DNA of 64,000 bases from Bacillota bacterium (GTDB taxonomy: Bacteria; Bacillota; Clostridia; Oscillospirales; Ruminococcaceae), in NCBI GenBank assembly GCA_023421245.1, contig JAEZTV010000027.1, positions 62,001 to 126,000 of the forward strand, written 5' to 3'. This document shows, one piece after another, positions 40,402 to 48,298 of the stretch; the stretch's first letter is position 1, and each line of letters starts with the position of its first letter. The position numbers and the translations under genes are program-made. The notes under the pieces were generated by a model that did not search any database, had not been told where the DNA came from, and was given only the letters and a program-made list of their open reading frames with translations.

Positions 40402-41253
40402 ATGGAACTGATATATACCAATCAAAACGGCGCAACCGTCACGCTCCGTCAAGTGAAACCCCTGTTTATAACAAAGCTGGACGGCGTAGGACGCATACGG
40501 CAGACGATCAACACCTTCCAAGCGCCCGAACAGGACGGAGCCTTCTATATCTCCTCCACACTGGATATGCGGAACATCACCATTGAGGGAACGATTCTCG
40601 CCGCCAACATCGACAGCGCCTTTGCTTACCGCCGCCAGCTTCTGCGTATTTTCACGCCCAAGCTGCGCGGAACGCTGATTTATCGTAACCGGCAAATTTC
40701 CTGCATTGTGGAGGAAGCGGCATTCTCGGCGGGAAGTATTAGCAGAGCACCATCCTTTTTTATCAGCTTATTGTGTCCTTCTCCGTTTTTTGAACCTCTG
40801 GATGCCACCCGTACAGAACTGGCTTCATGGGAGGATAACTTCTCGTTTCCTCTGGAAATTACAGAACCGGGCATTGAACTCGGTATCCGCCAGCCCAGCC
40901 AAATCATAACCATCGAAAATGATGGGGATGTTCCTTGCGGCTGTGTAATCACCTTCAGGGCATTGGGTTCGGTGGTAAGTCCCGAACTGATGAATGTGGA
41001 CACGGGCGAGTTTATCCGCATCAACACCGCAATGTCTGCCGGGCAGGAAATTTTAGTGTATACCCATTTCGCGGGCAAAAGAGTGACCAGCGTCCTTGGC
41101 ACGACGGAAACCAACGCTTTTAACCTGATCGACGTCGGATCAACTTTTTTACAGCTGTCCGTGGGCAAAAATGTGCTTCGCTATGATGCGGAGGAACAAA
41201 TGGATTTGCTGGAAGTCATCATCCATTACCGCCCACAGTTTTTGGGGGTGTAA
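40402..41253 (+). CDS. Distal tail protein (Dit-like)
   Basis: A 283-residue phage tail family protein (MELIYTNQNGATVTLRQVKPLFITKLDGVGRI, STLDMRNITIEGTILAANIDSAFAYRRQLLRIFTPK, then a galectin-like C-terminal half with IENDGDVPCGCVITF). Dit forms the hexameric hub at the tail tip and follows the tape measure in nearly all siphoviruses of Firmicutes. It starts 3 bases after the tape measure stop. Confidence 0.88.
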   Translation: MELIYTNQNGATVTLRQVKPLFITKLDGVGRIRQTINTFQAPEQDGAFYISSTLDMRNITIEGTILAANIDSAFAYRRQLLRIFTPKLRGTLIYRNRQISCIVEEAAFSAGSISRAPSFFISLLCPSPFFEPLDATRTELASWEDNFSFPLEITEPGIELGIRQPSQIITIENDGDVPCGCVITFRALGSVVSPELMNVDTGEFIRINTAMSAGQEILVYTHFAGKRVTSVLGTTETNAFNLIDVGSTFLQLSVGKNVLRYDAEEQMDLLEVIIHYRPQFLGV

Positions 41254-41256
41254 GGT

Positions 41257-42300
41257 ATGGAACTGTATCTTTTCAATAACAACCGGGAACTTATGGGACT
41301 GGTGGAGTCATATGAATATCTGCGCTGGACGCGGCAATATGCCAAGTGCGGCAGTTTTGAACTCAAAGCCATCGCTTCGGACGAAAACATCGCGCTTTTG
41401 AAAATCGGCAACATCCTGTGGAAGAACGACGATGCGGAAGCAGGGATCATCGAATATCTGGAGATGACCTTGCAAGAGCAGGAGTATATCACCGTTATCG
41501 GGCGGTTTGCAACATCCCTGTTATCCAGGCGAATCGTATGGGGAACAGAAATCCTCACCGGCGATTTGTCGATGGCAGTGTTACAGCTTTTGAACAATCA
41601 CTTAATCGCACCGGCAAATTCGGAACGAAAAATCAGTGGTGTCACCTATACGCCGGAGAGCGTGGGTGTTTCCGTCAGCACACAGGTTTCCTTCCGAAAT
41701 CTGATGGACACGGTCACCAATTTATGTGATACCGCCGATGTCGGTATAAAAACAGCCTTCGACCCTATTGCCAAGCTGTTTACCGTTCAGTTGTATGCCG
41801 GTTCGGCATCGCAAGCGATCTTTTCCAAAGAATATGAAAATATCATGGGACAGATTTTTACCGAGAGCCTTTTGGCTTTTGCCAATACCGCCCTTGTAGG
41901 CGGCGAAGGCGAGGGTGTGGAACGTACCTTTGTCACCACCGGCGGCGGAGTCGGACTTGACCGCTATGAGATCTTCGTGGATGCCAAAGACCTCCGTATG
42001 GAGGACTTCCCGGACGATTACGAAGCGGCGCTTTTGTTTCGCGGCAATACCAAACTTGCGGAGCAAGCTATGATTCAGGCATTTGATGTTACCGTCAACC
42101 AATACGGTAATTTGACATACAAGGTTGATTTCGATTTAGGGAATATGATTAAGGCAGTATCCAAACGCTGGGGAATTTCTATGACCGCGCGGATTACCAC
42201 CGTGGAGGAAAGCTACGACCGGGACGGCATGAGCCTTTCCGTTACATTTGGCAAGCCTCTCTTGACTTTATCTGAAAAACTGAAAAGGAGTGAGGACTAA
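41257..42300 (+). CDS. Tail protein, Gp37-like (tail-tip/Tal-like)
   Basis: A 347-residue protein of the ReqiPepy6 Gp37-like family: MELYLFNNNRELMGLVESYEYLRWTRQYAKCGSFELKA, then ..NILWKNDDAEAGIIEYLEMTLQEQEYITVIGRFATSLLSRRI. It takes the place of the tail-associated lysin or baseplate hub in this phage type. No peptidase or muramidase motif is visible. It is coupled to the next gene (TAATG). Confidence 0.82.
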   Translation: MELYLFNNNRELMGLVESYEYLRWTRQYAKCGSFELKAIASDENIALLKIGNILWKNDDAEAGIIEYLEMTLQEQEYITVIGRFATSLLSRRIVWGTEILTGDLSMAVLQLLNNHLIAPANSERKISGVTYTPESVGVSVSTQVSFRNLMDTVTNLCDTADVGIKTAFDPIAKLFTVQLYAGSASQAIFSKEYENIMGQIFTESLLAFANTALVGGEGEGVERTFVTTGGGVGLDRYEIFVDAKDLRMEDFPDDYEAALLFRGNTKLAEQAMIQAFDVTVNQYGNLTYKVDFDLGNMIKAVSKRWGISMTARITTVEESYDRDGMSLSVTFGKPLLTLSEKLKRSED

Positions 42301-42803
42301 TGGAGAAAAGCGGTTTTTTTAACTCTTCAGGCGGCGACCGTGTATATGACGCGACGGATTTTGCCGCTTATTTCGGCAGCTTAGTCAGCAACGGCATTTT
42401 TTACAGAACAGCCGACAACTTAAAAATCGTCATGGCAACGGGCATGAACGTGACCGCGCAAGCCGGGATGGCGTTTATAGGCGGCTACCACTATGAAAAT
42501 ACAACGCCGATGGATTTAGTGATCGCCACGGCAAACGGTGTCTATCCGAGAATTGACCGTGTAGTTCTCCGCTGGAGCAACATAGAGAGAAATATTCTGC
42601 TGGCGGTCAAAACAGGCGTGGCGGCAGATACCCCTTCCGCGCCGGAACTGACCCGCACCAGCGACATCTACGAATTAGGTATCGCCGATATTACCGTGCC
42701 AAAGGGTGCGGTTGCCATCACATCCGACTACATCGCGGACACGAGGCTCAATTCGTCTCTATGCGGACTGGTCAATTCGCTGGTGTCGGCGGTGTATGAA
42801 TGA
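42300..42803 (+). CDS. Baseplate/upper tail fiber protein
   Basis: A 167-residue protein similar in pattern to N-terminal parts of receptor-binding and baseplate upper proteins (SSGGDRVYDATDFAAYFGSLVSNGIF, GMAFIGGYHYENTTPMDLVIATANGVYPRIDRVVLRWSNIERNILLAVKTG). It probably connects the tail tip to the fiber encoded next. No enzymatic motif is seen. Confidence 0.7.
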   Translation: MEKSGFFNSSGGDRVYDATDFAAYFGSLVSNGIFYRTADNLKIVMATGMNVTAQAGMAFIGGYHYENTTPMDLVIATANGVYPRIDRVVLRWSNIERNILLAVKTGVAADTPSAPELTRTSDIYELGIADITVPKGAVAITSDYIADTRLNSSLCGLVNSLVSAVYE

Positions 42804-42813
42804 GGTGATTTGA

Positions 42814-45165
42814 ATGGCGGATATCAACGGCGTTGTTCTGTCTGCCGGAAGCAGTCCAACGGTCAATTATACCATTACATATACAAAAAGCCGACCGAAT
42901 AACAGCCAAATGACTTATAATTTCACGATTTCAGCGGCACTCGGTTCCTCCGGTGCGTATATTCATAACGGCTATGCCTTGCTTTGCACCATGACTGTAA
43001 ATGGATCATCTTCTCAGGTTCGGATTAAGACAGTTGATGGCGATAATTGGGACGGAACAACGCCTCGGCTTCGCTATGTCACGGTGACTGCCCCTTCCAC
43101 AACCGGAAACACCACGCAGGGCGTGCGCTTTCAGGTGGTTTCGGATGGGCGGCTCACGCTGACCTCCGGCGTGATTGACAATTCCAGCTATACCGTTCTC
43201 AGCTCGGCGCTTCTGACCACCGCTGCTGGAGCGCCTACCGCTTGCTCTGTCAACCAAACGGTGGCGGAGGGAAATGTCACGCTGTCTTGGAGTGGTGCGT
43301 CAGGCGGTACGAATAATGCTATTTCCTCCTATGAAATCCAATACAGCGATTCCTCCAACAACTCCACATGGGGCAGCTGGACGGCGCTGACTACTGTCAC
43401 GACCACAGCCACCAGCGGGAGTGTCTCAGTTGCGCCGCCGACCACACGAGGACATTACCGCCGTTTTCAGGTTCGGACACGGGGTGCTGCCGGAGCCAGC
43501 TATTACTCCGGCTGGAAGATCTCCACGAACTCCGTGCGGAAAAACACGCCGCCCCAACCGGCGACAAGTATCTCCGCCGCGCCCCTCATATACAGTACCG
43601 AGCCTGTCATTCTGACTTGGAGCGGTGCGTCAGGCGGCAGCAGCCCTATTAAAGGTTACATGATCGCCAGCCAAACTTCTACTGATAATGCCACATGGAC
43701 GGCATGGTCTGTGCTGGAAAACTTCAACTTGTCCGCATCCAGCGGTAGCCGGGTGGTTGCGGCGACTAATGTTTCCGGCACTTATACCCGGTACGGCTTA
43801 TGGACGATTGATACGCTGGATGTCTATTCCAATGAGGCGGTCAGCAACAGCGTACTGTGTGCGGTTTCCGCTTGCACAGAGCCTACGGCGTTTGCTTTCT
43901 CCGCTACTATCGCGGAAGCCACTGTGACTCTTTCGTGGAGTGGCGCTCTGGGAGGTGCCGGTAACGCTATCACCGGGTATGAATTGGAATCCAGCGAATC
44001 TTCTGATGGCATAGCTTGGGGCGATTGGAGCGCGGTGGGTGTAATTGCCTCCACTTCCGGCAGCGGTAGTCTGACTACCGCCCCATCAACGGTGCGGGGA
44101 AATTATCTGCGCCATCGTATCCGGGTGCAGGGTACGGCGGGAAGCGCATACTTCTCGCCTTGGAAGATCACCACGAATACCGTCCGCAAGAATATTCTTG
44201 CTACGCCGCCCACCACCTTTACCGCCAGCCCGCTTATTTATGCCACGCCCAGCGCGACACTGACATGGGACGGCACGATAGCCGGAACGAGCGCTATCAA
44301 GAATTACATTATCCAGCAGTCTACTTCAACAAACAACGTGGCATGGGGTACATGGGAAACGGTGGCTACCGTCGTATCCAGCGCCATATCAGGAACATAT
44401 ACGGCAACACCATCCAATATCCCCGGCACTTTCACCCGATATCGCATTGCTGTAACTGACACGCTGAGTGCGGTTTCATCCTATGTAATCAGTAACAGTA
44501 TAAAAAAGAATACCGTTCCTGCAACGCTGACGATTGCTGCGCCGAAGAACTCCAGCGCCACATATAACGCAAATCCACAGTATCTTATTCAGGTAGGTGC
44601 GGACGCGGACGGTGAAGAGCAGACCCTGTTTGTTTACAGTACATCGGGTGCGTGGCTGAACAGTGTGGATCACCCGGAGCATTTCGGACACGGCGGGAAG
44701 TACAACGAGGGTGAACGGACGATTTTCCGGGACAGCGCTACCGCACCCGGCACTTTTACCATCCGTTTTGAATCCCACGATGATTATTCCTCCAGCGTGA
44801 CGGTCAACCGCACCATCACGGTACTTCCCTCACCGTTTGAGGAAATTATTCCAAATGTCACTCATGTGAAGGCTTCGCATATTCTGACGATTCGCTCGGC
44901 GACCAACATCGTGCGGAACTACTACAGCTTGGCGGCGTTCAACTGGTCGAAAGGCATCACGGCGGGTGTTACCGAGGTGCGTGATTGGGTGTTTCACATC
45001 AAAGAAATCCGCTCGGCGCTGAACCCGGTCATCGATCTTGTGGGCAGTTTTCATCCCGAAGCTATGCCTTTTAGTATGGCTGATTTTGAGTGGCTTCCGC
45101 TGACCACCGGCAGACCGAAAGCGGATGTGATGGCTCAGATTCATGAGTTGATTTTGAGCCTATGA
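42814..45165 (+). CDS. Fibronectin type III-repeat tail fiber protein
   Basis: A 783-residue protein. After a beta-rich N-terminal domain (1-138) come four FnIII-like repeats, recognised by VTLSWSGASGG....ISSYEIQYSDSS and WSAL...SGS...P...RGHYRRFQVRT motifs (about 140-245, 247-350, 352-458, 462-560). A further Ig-like domain (AAPKNSSATYNANPQYLIQVGADADG) and a C-terminal domain containing RSATNIVRNYYSLAAFNWSKGITAGVTEVRDWV follow. It is the largest adhesin-like protein of the tail and the likely receptor-binding fiber. It is the last structural gene; no lysis gene follows. Confidence 0.82.
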   Translation: MADINGVVLSAGSSPTVNYTITYTKSRPNNSQMTYNFTISAALGSSGAYIHNGYALLCTMTVNGSSSQVRIKTVDGDNWDGTTPRLRYVTVTAPSTTGNTTQGVRFQVVSDGRLTLTSGVIDNSSYTVLSSALLTTAAGAPTACSVNQTVAEGNVTLSWSGASGGTNNAISSYEIQYSDSSNNSTWGSWTALTTVTTTATSGSVSVAPPTTRGHYRRFQVRTRGAAGASYYSGWKISTNSVRKNTPPQPATSISAAPLIYSTEPVILTWSGASGGSSPIKGYMIASQTSTDNATWTAWSVLENFNLSASSGSRVVAATNVSGTYTRYGLWTIDTLDVYSNEAVSNSVLCAVSACTEPTAFAFSATIAEATVTLSWSGALGGAGNAITGYELESSESSDGIAWGDWSAVGVIASTSGSGSLTTAPSTVRGNYLRHRIRVQGTAGSAYFSPWKITTNTVRKNILATPPTTFTASPLIYATPSATLTWDGTIAGTSAIKNYIIQQSTSTNNVAWGTWETVATVVSSAISGTYTATPSNIPGTFTRYRIAVTDTLSAVSSYVISNSIKKNTVPATLTIAAPKNSSATYNANPQYLIQVGADADGEEQTLFVYSTSGAWLNSVDHPEHFGHGGKYNEGERTIFRDSATAPGTFTIRFESHDDYSSSVTVNRTITVLPSPFEEIIPNVTHVKASHILTIRSATNIVRNYYSLAAFNWSKGITAGVTEVRDWVFHIKEIRSALNPVIDLVGSFHPEAMPFSMADFEWLPLTTGRPKADVMAQIHELILSL

Positions 45166-45196
45166 AAATGGGTTATAAAATAACGGACAATCACTT

Positions 45197-45240
45197 CCGC
45201 ATATACATCATAGTAACGGTGTATGCGGGAGTAATTTTAT
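45197..45240 (+). terminator. Terminator of the late operon
   Basis: A 10-bp stem with one G-U pair (45197-45206 with 45219-45228) and AGTAATTTTAT after it, 30 bases past the tail fiber stop. It separates the late genes from the recombinase gene. Confidence 0.6.
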
Positions 45241-45319
45241 GACGGAGGCGCTTAAAAGTCGGATTATAAATAACAGATTATATGTTGATATAGATGGATA
45301 CACATCCATTTTCATTGAC

Positions 45320-45348
45320 TTGCTATTACCCGGATTCAGAGGTATCAT
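45320..45348 (+). promoter_or_regulatory. Predicted promoter of the serine recombinase gene
   Basis: TTGCTA (45320-45325), a 17-base spacer and TATCAT (45343-45348) lie 45 bases before the ATG. The recombinase thus seems to have its own SigA-type promoter inside the prophage. I see no clear SigE or SigK promoter here. Confidence 0.5.
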
Positions 45349-45392
45349 GTGACACCACTGAAGGTTTATTTGCTCTGAAAGGTGGTGCGTGT

Positions 45393-47066
45393 ATGGGAAG
45401 AAACAGCAGGAATAAAGCCAGCGAAATAGCTGCAGAGAAAAAGCAAGCCGTCCTATGGCGGATTGCCGTTTACATCCGTCTTTCCAGAGAGGACGGCAAT
45501 GAAGAAAGCGAAAGCGTTGTTAACCAGAAAAAAATCCTGAAAGAATTTCTGGAGCAGTACTTTGAAGGAAAATATGAAATCACAGATTATTACATAGATG
45601 ACGGTCTCAGCGGTACAGACGATACAAGAGCCGATTTTATGCGAATGGTACAGGATATTGAGCAGAAGAAAGTAAACTGCGTGGTATGTAAAACACTCTC
45701 CCGTGCCTTTCGTAACTACTCAGACCAAGGCTATTATCTGGAGTATTATTTTCCGCAGAAAAATGTGCGCTTCATTTCCACAGGTGATCCGAAAATTGAT
45801 ACACACCTCAACCCGGAGGTTATCACCGGGCTGGAAGTTCCGATTACTGGCTTAATGAACGACCGTTATGCTGCAAAGACCTCCAGCGATATCCGCCGGA
45901 CTTTCAATACAAAACGGCGCAACGGCGAGTTTATCGGGGCTTTCCCGCCATATGGGTACCTCAAAGCACCAAAAGATAAAAATCAGCTGATTTTAGATGA
46001 GGACATTGTTCCCATCAAACGTGATATTCTGCAGATGATTGTCCATGACGGAATGAGTATGAACGGTGTGGCTAAGCGACTGAATGAACTGGGTATTCCC
46101 AACCCGACCGCGTATAAGCGGAGCAAGGGTTGGAATTACTGTAATCCGAAGGTTAAGGAAAATGATGGACTTTGGACGGGAAGCACGGTGCGCCGGGTTA
46201 TGCTCGACAAGGTCAATCTCGGTCATATGGTGCAGGGCAAGCAGCGTGTGGTCAGCTATAAAGTTCACGATAAAATTGCCGTACCGGAAGATGAATGGTT
46301 CATTAAGGAGAACACCCACGAGCCAACGTTTACGCAGGAAGAATACGACACGATGGCGCGGTTACTGGCTCGTGATACCCGCGCACCCACAGGAAAACCA
46401 GTTCTCCACCTATTTTCCGGCTTTTTAAAGTGCAGGGACTGCGGCAAAGCCCTGCAACGAAAATCGGCTAAAGAGAAAGTTTATTATGCTTGCAGAACCT
46501 ACACGGAAAAATCCAAAGACAAATGCACCAAGCATTCGATACGGCTGGATTTGTTGGAAAAAGCTGTACTGGCGGCAATTAGGGCACAAGTCGCGATGGT
46601 GGATTCCTTAAAAGACATCGTTGCCGAGATCAATCAAATGCCAAATGTAGATACACAATCTGTCCGAACCCGAAAACTTCTCAGCGATAGAAAACAAGAG
46701 GCAGAAAAAATACGGAGAATTGCCGACAACCTTTATGTTGACTGGAAAAGCGGTGAAATCAGCCGTACCGACTATCAGCGGATGAAGAAAAAGTTTGAAA
46801 AACAGATTGACCAGATCGAAACCGTAATCATGAATCTTGAAGAAGAACAGCGACGCATGGATAAAAGCATGAATGATGAGAATCCGCTTTTTACCGAGAT
46901 TCTGAAATACAATAACATTGAAAAACTCGACCGAAATCTGCTGGTGGAACTGGTGGACACCATTTATGTCCATGAAAACAAGGAAATTACCATCGCGTTT
47001 CGCTTTCAGGATGAACTTGAACGCATCCTCGAATTTGTGGAGTTGAACACCAAAGAGCCAAACTAA
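45393..47066 (+). CDS. Large serine recombinase (phage integrase)
   Basis: About 557 residues. The resolvase catalytic domain is at 20-170 with IAVYIRLSRED (nucleophile S31), VVCKTLSRAFRN and ISTGDPKIDT. The recombinase domain has FIGAFPPYGYLKAP and MNGVAKRLNELGIPNPTAYK. A zinc ribbon (CRDCG....YYACRTYTEKSKDKC) is followed by a long coiled coil (RKQEAEKIRRIADNLYVDWKSGEISRTDYQRMKKKFEKQIDQIE) used for synapsis control. ATG 45393 follows AAAGGTGGT; an extension to 45294 lacks a site. It is 24 bases from attR, as usual for its class. It catalyses attP x attB integration and, with a directionality factor not yet identified, excision. Confidence 0.95.
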   Translation: MGRNSRNKASEIAAEKKQAVLWRIAVYIRLSREDGNEESESVVNQKKILKEFLEQYFEGKYEITDYYIDDGLSGTDDTRADFMRMVQDIEQKKVNCVVCKTLSRAFRNYSDQGYYLEYYFPQKNVRFISTGDPKIDTHLNPEVITGLEVPITGLMNDRYAAKTSSDIRRTFNTKRRNGEFIGAFPPYGYLKAPKDKNQLILDEDIVPIKRDILQMIVHDGMSMNGVAKRLNELGIPNPTAYKRSKGWNYCNPKVKENDGLWTGSTVRRVMLDKVNLGHMVQGKQRVVSYKVHDKIAVPEDEWFIKENTHEPTFTQEEYDTMARLLARDTRAPTGKPVLHLFSGFLKCRDCGKALQRKSAKEKVYYACRTYTEKSKDKCTKHSIRLDLLEKAVLAAIRAQVAMVDSLKDIVAEINQMPNVDTQSVRTRKLLSDRKQEAEKIRRIADNLYVDWKSGEISRTDYQRMKKKFEKQIDQIETVIMNLEEEQRRMDKSMNDENPLFTEILKYNNIEKLDRNLLVELVDTIYVHENKEITIAFRFQDELERILEFVELNTKEPN

Positions 47067-47090
47067 GCGTTTTTATTTTTTTACTGCCTA

Positions 47091-47137
47091 TTGCGGATTA
47101 ATTTTGGGGGCTACTGGCCCAACCGGCCCAACCGGCC
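47091..47137. other. attR, right prophage junction
   Basis: The phage arm 47091-47112 (begins TTGCGGATTAATTTTGG) leads into the core AC (47113-47114) and then host collagen repeats TGGCCCAACCGGCCC. The arm matches the reverse complement of the attL phage arm at 20 of 22 positions. Joining the host halves gives CCGGTCCA-AC-TGGCCCAA, an in-frame piece of GPTGPT code and itself a weak inverted repeat around AC. Confidence 0.85.
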
Positions 47138-47756
47138 CAACTGGCCCGACGGGTCCAGACGGCCCAACCGGTCCAGACGGTCCAACGGGTCCAACAGGTC
47201 CAGACGGTCCAACCGGTCCAGACGGTCCAACCGGTCCAGACGGACCAACAGGTCCAGACGGTCCAACCGGCCCAACTGGTCCAACGGGTCCAGACGGCCC
47301 AACCGGCCCAACTGGTCCAGACGGTCCAACCGGCCCAACGGGTCCAGACGGTCCGACGGGTCCAGACGGTCCAACCGGTCCAACGGGTCCAGACGGCCCA
47401 ACGGGTCCAACGGGTCCAGACGGTCCAACCGGTCCAACCGGTCCAACGGGTCCAGACGGCCCAACCGGCCCAACCGGCCCAACCGGTCCAACTGGTCCAG
47501 ACGGCCCAACCGGACCCACGGGTCCAGACGGCCCAACCGGCCCAACTGGTCCAGACGGCCCAACCGGCCCAGATGGCCCAACCGGCCCAACCGGTCCAGA
47601 CGGCCCAACAGGTCCAGACGGCCCAACCGGTCCAACGGGTCCAGACGGCCCAACCGGTCCGACGGGTCCAGACGGCCCAACCGGCCCAACGGGTCCAGAC
47701 GGCCCAACTGGCCCAACGGGTCCAACGGGTCCCACCGGCCCGACCGGTCCGGAGTT
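47115..47756 (+). repeat. DNA repeats coding for collagen triplets (gene 2, right part)
   Basis: About 214 codons of GGTCCA/GGCCCA-AC(G/C/T)-GG(T/C) and GGTCCAGAC units. Many contain the same GGNCCA-AC-(T/C/G)GGNCC sequence that forms the phage core site, so the array offers many near-copies of attB. Confidence 0.9.
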
Positions 47757-48162
47757 TATTGATACGTTTCTAAGCGCAGTTGAAGCCCCCGGAATTACAA
47801 TTTCAGCTGGGGGCACAGTAGACTTTGGCACAAACGGAGCCATTGGCGGTACCAATATCGGGCATGTGGCGGGAAGCGATACGTTCACCCTGGCGGCTAA
47901 CCAAACCTATCAGGTTAGCTACACGGTAAGCGGTACGACAGCAGCTCTGTTATCGATGAACTTCATTTTGCAGCTCAACGGTGTCACAGTTCCTGGAAGC
48001 AATGCCGCAAGCGGCCTTATCGCAGGAATGCAGACAGCGACGGGATATGCATATATCACTACGCCGGCTGCGCCCGATCCCAGCACACTGACGGTTGTGA
48101 ATAATACGTTGGGTATCGTAATCAATACGGCTGCCAGTATCTCTATTATGCAAATTGGATAG
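47115..48162 (+). pseudogene. 3' part of the prophage-interrupted collagen-like gene
   Basis: The reading frame continues codon 250 of the gene starting at 9353. It has about 215 residues of Gly-X-Y (mostly GPTGPTGPD), then a 133-residue globular domain (EFIDTFLSAVEAPGITISAGG to ISIMQIG) with the look of a BclA-type C-terminal domain (NQTYQVSYTVSGTTAALLSMNFILQLNGV). In the integrated state it has no ribosome site or good start; a TTG at 47104 lies in phage DNA. It is therefore probably silent. After excision it would supply the C-terminal half of a 598-residue protein. No frameshift or stop has accumulated in it, so the gene is still under selection or the insertion is recent. Confidence 0.85.
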
Positions 48163-48196
48163 CTATCTGACTGAATAAGAAAAGAAAGATATGTGA

Positions 48197-48232
48197 AACG
48201 CAGGGCTTTGTCGTATGGCAAGGCCCTGCGTT
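48197..48232 (+). terminator. Hairpin after the collagen-like gene
   Basis: A perfect 10-bp stem (48197-48206 with 48223-48232), extended by CTTTG/CAAGG, lies 35 bases after the stop. It has no T-run, so it could also protect the mRNA end. Confidence 0.55.
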
Positions 48233-48237
48233 ATGTG

Positions 48238-48264
48238 TCATAGCGCATGTTGAAAACATATAGT
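48238..48264 (+). promoter_or_regulatory. Candidate SigE-like promoter of the glycosyltransferase genes
   Basis: TCATA (48238-48242), 14 bases, then CATATAGT (48257-48264) fits the recalled SigE pattern. The surrounding ACATATAGTGGTATA matches the collagen promoter motif at 7749-7763 in 13 of 15 bases, suggesting joint regulation. Motif-based inference. Confidence 0.4.
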
Positions 48265-48298
48265 GGTATAAGCGGAAAAGGAAAGGGGTGAGGGTGGT

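Larger units (their letters stand above)
10100..47114. mobile_element. Prophage (siphovirus type, 37 kb) integrated by a serine recombinase
   Basis: The element runs from the core AC at 10100 to the core AC at 47113, a length of 37,013 bases counting one core copy. It holds replication genes (polymerase, primase-helicase), terminase, HK97-type head genes, a complete siphovirus tail module and, at the right end, the recombinase. The insertion splits a collagen-like gene in frame. A seven-gene defence operon on the minus strand fills its left third. No holin, endolysin, amidase, CI/Cro pair or single-strand binding protein was found. The boundaries are from sequence, while the loss of lytic function is inference. 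Confidence 0.92.

Noticed and set aside
45393..47066. Recombinase gene as a separate transposon (Tn4451/TnpX type) inside the prophage
   Set aside because: It lies 24 bases from attR in the usual integrase position and no second set of element ends was found around it.
47104..47115. TTG at 47104 as a real start for the right collagen half
   Set aside because: It is in the phage arm, has no ribosome site, and the frame match is explained by the split gene. Low-level read-through from the recombinase transcript cannot be excluded.
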